Assembly (NCBI GenBank): GCA_903928275.1
Contig: CAIYQJ010000338.1
Coordinates: forward strand, 1 to 8,418
Length of the DNA: 8,418 bases
Direction of reading: 5' to 3'
Source: an uncultured Chloroflexota bacterium
GTDB lineage: Bacteria; Chloroflexota; Limnocylindria; Limnocylindrales; CSP1-4
Part shown: positions 5,740 to 8,418 of the stretch, piece after piece
Position numbering within the stretch: the first letter of the stretch is position 1
Layout: each line of letters starts with the position of its first letter
Notes under the pieces: generated by a model
Seen by the model: only the letters and a program-made list of their open reading frames with translations
Told to the model about the DNA's origin: nothing
The model's database searches: none
Position numbers and translations under genes: made by a program

Positions 5740-6239
5740 CGGTCTCTGGCTCCTCCCGTCGGCGCGACTCCGGCGGCTGGCCATGTGGCCGTCCCGAAGC
5801 CGTGGTCCTGCGTCGCGGCGTCGTCGGTCGGCTTCGGCCACGCCCACGCGTCGCGGACGATGCCGGCCGGCGACGCGACCTCGACGGCGCTGCCGAGGAC
5901 GAAGTAGGGGTTCCACTCGCCGAAGGCGCCGCCCGCGATCGTGAGGGCGTAGACGGCGGCGAGCACGGTGTCGGCGATGCGCTGGTCCCGCACTGGCAGG
6001 ATCAGGCTGGGGAACACCATCAGCCTGGTCAGCGCGACGTCCGCGGTGACGCCCAGCAGGGAGGCCCGGCCGATCGAGGTGCCAGCGATCCGACCGCACT
6101 CGATGTCCCCGCGCACGTCGGCGCGGTGAAGGCCGAACGGGTCGACGTACACGAAGACGAACGGCACCGACGCCCAGAGGGCGGAGATCCTGATGCGGGG
6201 GCTGATCCACGGGTCGCGGAAGTGGGTCATCGAGCTCAT
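5736..6239 (-). CDS. DUF6326-like integral membrane protein
   Basis: A 167-residue hydrophobic protein starting MSSMTHFRDPWISPRIRISALW. Hydrophobic segments lie at about 17-34, 56-82 and 90-106, with a weaker one at 112-129. The pattern ISALW(x)nFVYVDPFGL, GxxLLGVTADVALTRLMVFPSLIL, then GxxNPYFVLGSAVEVA matches what I know of the DUF6326 family, small four-helix membrane proteins of unknown function often next to TetR regulators. The polar tail after residue 135 is longer than usual. ATG 6239 has GGAG 9 nt upstream; an in-frame ATG at 6299 with GAGGA at 10 nt would add 20 residues that do not look like the family. It is the first gene of the three-gene minus-strand run and overlaps the following reductase start. 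Confidence 0.75.
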   Translation of the reverse strand: MSSMTHFRDPWISPRIRISALWASVPFVFVYVDPFGLHRADVRGDIECGRIAGTSIGRASLLGVTADVALTRLMVFPSLILPVRDQRIADTVLAAVYALTIAGGAFGEWNPYFVLGSAVEVASPAGIVRDAWAWPKPTDDAATQDHGFGTATWPAAGVAPTGGARDR

Positions 6240-6321
6240 GCGGGGATTCTCCACGTCGGCGGCGTTCGCTCGCGGCAGGACCCGCCCCGTCCTGGTCATC
6301 TCGACACCATCCTCGCGACGG

Positions 6322-6350
6322 AGACATACAACGTATGTTTACCTTGTAAG
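6322..6350. promoter_or_regulatory. Divergent promoter/operator region with candidate TetR-family sites
   Basis: An AT-rich island in GC-rich DNA between the divergent tetR-type gene and the membrane-protein operon. It holds a perfect inverted repeat ACATAC-AAC-GTATGT (6324-6338) followed directly by a second, shorter one, TTAC-CTT-GTAA (6339-6349). Both have the size and symmetry of TetR-family operators. On the minus strand a candidate promoter CTTACA-17 nt-TATGTC (-35 at 6350-6345, -10 at 6327-6322) overlaps both inverted repeats, so binding would block it. For the plus strand TATGCT at 6352-6357 is a possible -10 with no good -35. Symmetry is directly visible; binding and promoter use are inferred. 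Confidence 0.7.
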
Positions 6351-6394
6351 TTATGCTCTCAGGAGCGGGTTGTCAATCCGGCACGGGAGAGCGC

Positions 6395-7057
6395 GTGGCA
6401 AGAACGTCGAAGGCACGGGGGACGGGACGCGAGGCGCTGAGCCGCGAGAGCATCCTCCGCGCGGCCATCTGCGTCGCAGACGCCGACGGCCTGGACGCCG
6501 TGACGATGCGGCGGGTGGGGCAGGCGCTGGGCGTGGAGGCGATGTCGCTCTACAACCACGTGCCGGGCAAGGCCGCCCTGCTCGATGGCGTAGCGGACAC
6601 GCTCATCGCGGAGATCGAGGCGGCGCCCGCCGGCACCGAGTGGAAGGCGGCGATCCGCATGCAGGCCCTGAGCGCCCGGGCGATCCTCCTCCGCCATCCA
6701 TGGGCCGAGGAGCTCTTCGCCCGCCAGGTGGGGGTCAGCGTCACCCTCATGCGGTACCTGGAGGACATCGCCGGCCACCTCCTCGGCGGCGGCCTGTCGT
6801 CACAGCTGGCGCACACGACCGTCCACGTGCTCGGCAGCCGGATCCTCGGCTTCAGCCGCGACATCTTCGACCCCGAGGCGCGGCGGTTCCCAGTGGCGAT
6901 CGAGACGGCCCTGCTGCAGGGCGAATACCCGCATTCGGCCCGGATCATCGCTGAGGCGACCCACGACCCGGACGTCGAGTTCGCCTTCGGGCTGGACCTG
7001 ATCCTCGACGGCCTCGAGCGCGCCCGCGACGTCGAGCTGCGGGTCGGCTCGGACTAG
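6395..7057 (+). CDS. TetR-family transcriptional repressor
   Basis: A complete 220-residue regulator. The N-terminal DNA-binding domain runs about 14-60: SRESILRAAICVADADGLDAVTMRRVGQALGVEAMSLYNHVPGK, with the helix-turn-helix at about 35-56 and the signature (S/A)LYNHVxGK. The ligand domain after it (ALLDGVADTLIAEI, then 85-220) resembles the tetracycline-repressor type C-terminal domain of TetR-like regulators. The inducer is unknown. GTG 6395 is chosen because GGGAG lies 5 nt upstream and the domain starts soon after; an upstream in-frame ATG at 6353 would fall inside the presumed promoter. Divergent orientation from the membrane-protein/reductase run, with a symmetrical operator between, suggests it represses both itself and that run. 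Confidence 0.93.
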   Translation: MARTSKARGTGREALSRESILRAAICVADADGLDAVTMRRVGQALGVEAMSLYNHVPGKAALLDGVADTLIAEIEAAPAGTEWKAAIRMQALSARAILLRHPWAEELFARQVGVSVTLMRYLEDIAGHLLGGGLSSQLAHTTVHVLGSRILGFSRDIFDPEARRFPVAIETALLQGEYPHSARIIAEATHDPDVEFAFGLDLILDGLERARDVELRVGSD

Positions 7058-7460
7058 AGGCCGAACCCCCGACGCCGTCGTCGCCGTGGGCCCCGGTCGT
7101 CCGGACGGGGGAGCCGGCGGTGGATGGGGGCTGTGACGCGCCCGACATGTGACGTGCGCGCGTCAGCCGACCATCAGGTCCCCCGGCGCCGAACGCGCAT
7201 GTGCCCTGCCACGGGTCGAGGGACGATCCCTTCGGGACTCGTCGCGCGAACGGGGGATCCGCGCCCGTGTCGATCGACGGGCCCCGGCGGACGAACGACG
7301 TCGGCACGGGCGGCGGAGGCAGAGTGACGACGGGCACCGTCCGCCGCGCCCATGACGCCTGCCGGACGTGGTCCGGTTCGACGGACGGCGTGACGACGGT
7401 CATCCGGTCACGACGACCTCCGGCACTGGCGCCTCCTCTCAGCCCGCAGGCACCGTGGGT
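7058..7460. other. Non-coding stretch after the TetR gene
   Basis: About 400 nt without a convincing gene. An open frame at 7201-7524 (107 codons) has shadow-like composition, no ribosome site, and ends inside repeat copy C. GC-rich hairpins near 7091-7110 and 7213-7239 are the only structures I see. Confidence 0.4.
7091..7110 (+). terminator. Possible terminator hairpin after the TetR gene
   Basis: CCCCGGTC (7091-7098) and GGACGGGG (7103-7110) pair at seven of eight positions, including one G-U, around a 4-nt loop, 34 nt after the TetR stop codon. No T-run follows, so it is a weak call. Confidence 0.3.
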
Positions 7461-7538
7461 CGCGAGCGGGAGGCATCGACGCGCGGCCCACGCCCCGGCC
7501 GCGGGGACCGCGCCGAGCCACTGACGAGACGGACCCGC
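7461..7538. repeat. Leader-like direct repeat, copy C
   Basis: About 78 nt with a second copy at 7811-7885. The right-hand 58 nt align without gaps at 49 of 58 positions by hand count; the left 20 nt align with small gaps. Shared blocks include CCACGCCCCGG and GCCGAGCCAC. An internal 5-bp stem (7496-7500 with 7506-7510) would have a G-U pair on the minus-strand RNA and a C-A mismatch on the plus. The copy ends 48 nt before the start codon of the DUF5668-like gene. Confidence 0.7.
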
Positions 7539-7586
7539 GGACGCGCCGTTCCTGGATGGACGACGCTCGCGACGGGAGAGTGAGGG

Positions 7587-7904
7587 ATGAGTCGTCTTCG
7601 CGGCCCGGACCGTGGCGCGGTCGTCCTCGGTCTCATCGTCCTGGGCGTGGGTGCGTACTACCTGCTGGTGAACACGTTCGGCCTGAACCTGCCCGAGCTC
7701 GACTGGGACAAGATCTCGCCGGTCCTCGTCATCTTCCTCGGTGTCGCGATCGTCCTGGGCGCCTGGGTCCGGATGGGTCGCGGTGGGCACGGGCCGCAGG
7801 GCGTCTGGTCCGAACGGGGGCTCCGACACGCGGTCCACGCCCCGGTCGCTGGGACCGTGCCGAGCCACCGGCGAGTCCGACCCGCACACACGGGTGCCGG
7901 CTGA
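7587..7904 (+). CDS. DUF5668 / LiaI-LiaF-like transmembrane protein
   Basis: A 105-residue protein with two membrane helices (about 10-28 and 44-61) separated by the short loop NTFGLNLPELDWDKISP. The arrangement, a short cytoplasmic start, helix, N-x-x-G-L loop, W-x-(x)-P and second helix, is that of the LiaI/LiaF-type transmembrane domain (DUF5668), found in small envelope-stress or sensor proteins of Gram-positive and other bacteria. No specific function can be assigned. The domain ends near residue 64. Residues 76-100 are encoded by repeat copy D and are unlike the family, so the tail may be an add-on. ATG 7587 has GGGAG about 8 nt upstream. An ABC ATPase gene follows after 30 nt in the same direction. 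Confidence 0.8.
   Translation: MSRLRGPDRGAVVLGLIVLGVGAYYLLVNTFGLNLPELDWDKISPVLVIFLGVAIVLGAWVRMGRGGHGPQGVWSERGLRHAVHAPVAGTVPSHRRVRPAHTGAG
7811..7885. repeat. Leader-like direct repeat, copy D
   Basis: Second copy of the repeat at 7461-7538. It lies inside the 3' end of the DUF5668-like reading frame and ends 49 nt before the ABC ATPase start codon, nearly the same spacing as copy C has to its downstream gene. The internal stem CGGTC-GCTGG-GACCG (7843-7857) is perfect here. Confidence 0.7.
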
Positions 7905-7934
7905 CAGCGGGACGGGAGTGGAAGGGGCCATCGC

Positions 7935-8418
7935 ATGTCGCTCATCCAGCTTCGCGATCTCAAGAAGACGTACAGGACGGGCAAGCTCGAGTTCGAGGCG
8001 CTCAAGGGCGTCGATCTCGACATCGAAGAAGGCCAGCTCGTCGCCATCGTGGGGCCATCGGGTTCGGGCAAGTCGACGATGCTCAACATGATCACCGGCA
8101 TCGACCGGCCCTCTGGTGGCAGCGTCACGATCGCCGGGGATCGCATCGACCAGATGAAGGAAGACAAGCTCGCCGCCTGGCGGGGTGCCAACGTCGGCAT
8201 CGTCTTCCAGTTCTTCCAGCTCTTCCCGACACTGACCGCGCTCGAGAACGTGATGCTGCCCATGGACTTCCTCAGGCGCGGGAGTGTCGGCGAGCGCAAG
8301 GTGCGCGCCCGCGAGCGCCTGGAGCTCGTGGGGCTCGGCGACAAGGTCGACAACCTGCCCTCGGAGCTCTCCGGCGGCCAGCAACAGCGTGTCGCGATCG
8401 CCAGGGCGCTCGTCAACG
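7935..8418 (+). CDS. ABC transporter ATP-binding protein (MacB/LolD type), C-terminally cut
   Basis: The first 161 residues of an ABC ATPase; the gene continues past the right edge. Visible are Walker A GPSGSGKST (40-48), the Q-loop FQFFQLFP with Gln92, and signature LSGGQQQRVAIARAL (145-159); Walker B lies beyond the end. The start (IQLRDLKKTYRTGKLEFEALKGVDLDI) and spacing match the MacB/LolD/FtsE-like group, which energises export of peptides or drugs or lipoprotein release together with an FtsX-domain permease. That permease would be expected just downstream. ATG 7935 follows an AAGGGG site by 8 nt. It lies 30 nt after the DUF5668-like gene and probably forms an operon with it. Confidence 0.93.
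   Translation, partial: MSLIQLRDLKKTYRTGKLEFEALKGVDLDIEEGQLVAIVGPSGSGKSTMLNMITGIDRPSGGSVTIAGDRIDQMKEDKLAAWRGANVGIVFQFFQLFPTLTALENVMLPMDFLRRGSVGERKVRARERLELVGLGDKVDNLPSELSGGQQQRVAIARALVN

Noticed and set aside
6945..8384. Minus-strand frame of 479 codons
   Set aside because: Antisense to the ABC ATPase and DUF5668-like genes; it contains repeated WLG(A/T)VPA(A/T)GAW motifs only because it crosses repeats C and D.

Overview
This is a high-GC bacterial window with GTG as well as ATG starts, clear Shine-Dalgarno sites and strong G/C preference at third codon positions. Gene content (an oleate hydratase of the short, RGGRM-type variety, a TetR regulator, a MoxR-like ATPase, and a LiaI/DUF5668-like membrane protein beside a MacB/LolD-type ABC ATPase) fits an actinomycete or a high-GC Chloroflexota-like lineage. 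The sequence alone does not decide between them. No integrase, transposase, CRISPR array or complete tRNA is visible.

Layout. 1-1015, minus strand: a tight run of small ORFs leads into the first codons of a MoxR-type AAA ATPase that runs off the left edge. 1016-1741: non-coding, holding copy A of a tRNA-Gly-derived repeat. 1742-3346, plus: oleate hydratase. 3347-3679: non-coding, with a possible gene remnant and copy B of the same repeat, which ends 3 nt before the stop codon of the next gene. 3680-6239, minus: an apparent three-gene operon (DUF6326-like membrane protein, then two zinc-less medium-chain dehydrogenase/reductases). 6240-6394: an AT-rich divergent promoter/operator with a perfect inverted repeat. 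6395-7057, plus: TetR repressor. 7058-7586: non-coding, ending in copy C of a second repeat. 7587-7904, plus: DUF5668/LiaI-like protein, whose tail is encoded by copy D of that repeat. 7935-8418, plus: ABC transporter ATPase, cut by the right edge.

How the genes may work together. The TetR regulator most likely controls itself and the divergent membrane protein/reductase operon through the 6324-6349 operator region. The oleate hydratase (unsaturated fatty acid to 10-hydroxy fatty acid) stands alone, bracketed by two direct repeats of about 168 nt. These carry the 3' half of a tRNA-Gly(UCC) fused to a non-tRNA 5' part, so the gene looks like a passenger between repeats or a gene whose flanks were colonised by them. 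The DUF5668 protein and the ABC ATPase form a two-gene envelope/transport unit. Each is preceded, at almost the same distance from its start codon, by a copy of a leader-like repeat of about 75 nt.

The strongest unexplained signals are these two repeat families. A further oddity is a small basic Cys-containing protein that ends in an FG-GAP-like calcium-loop motif.
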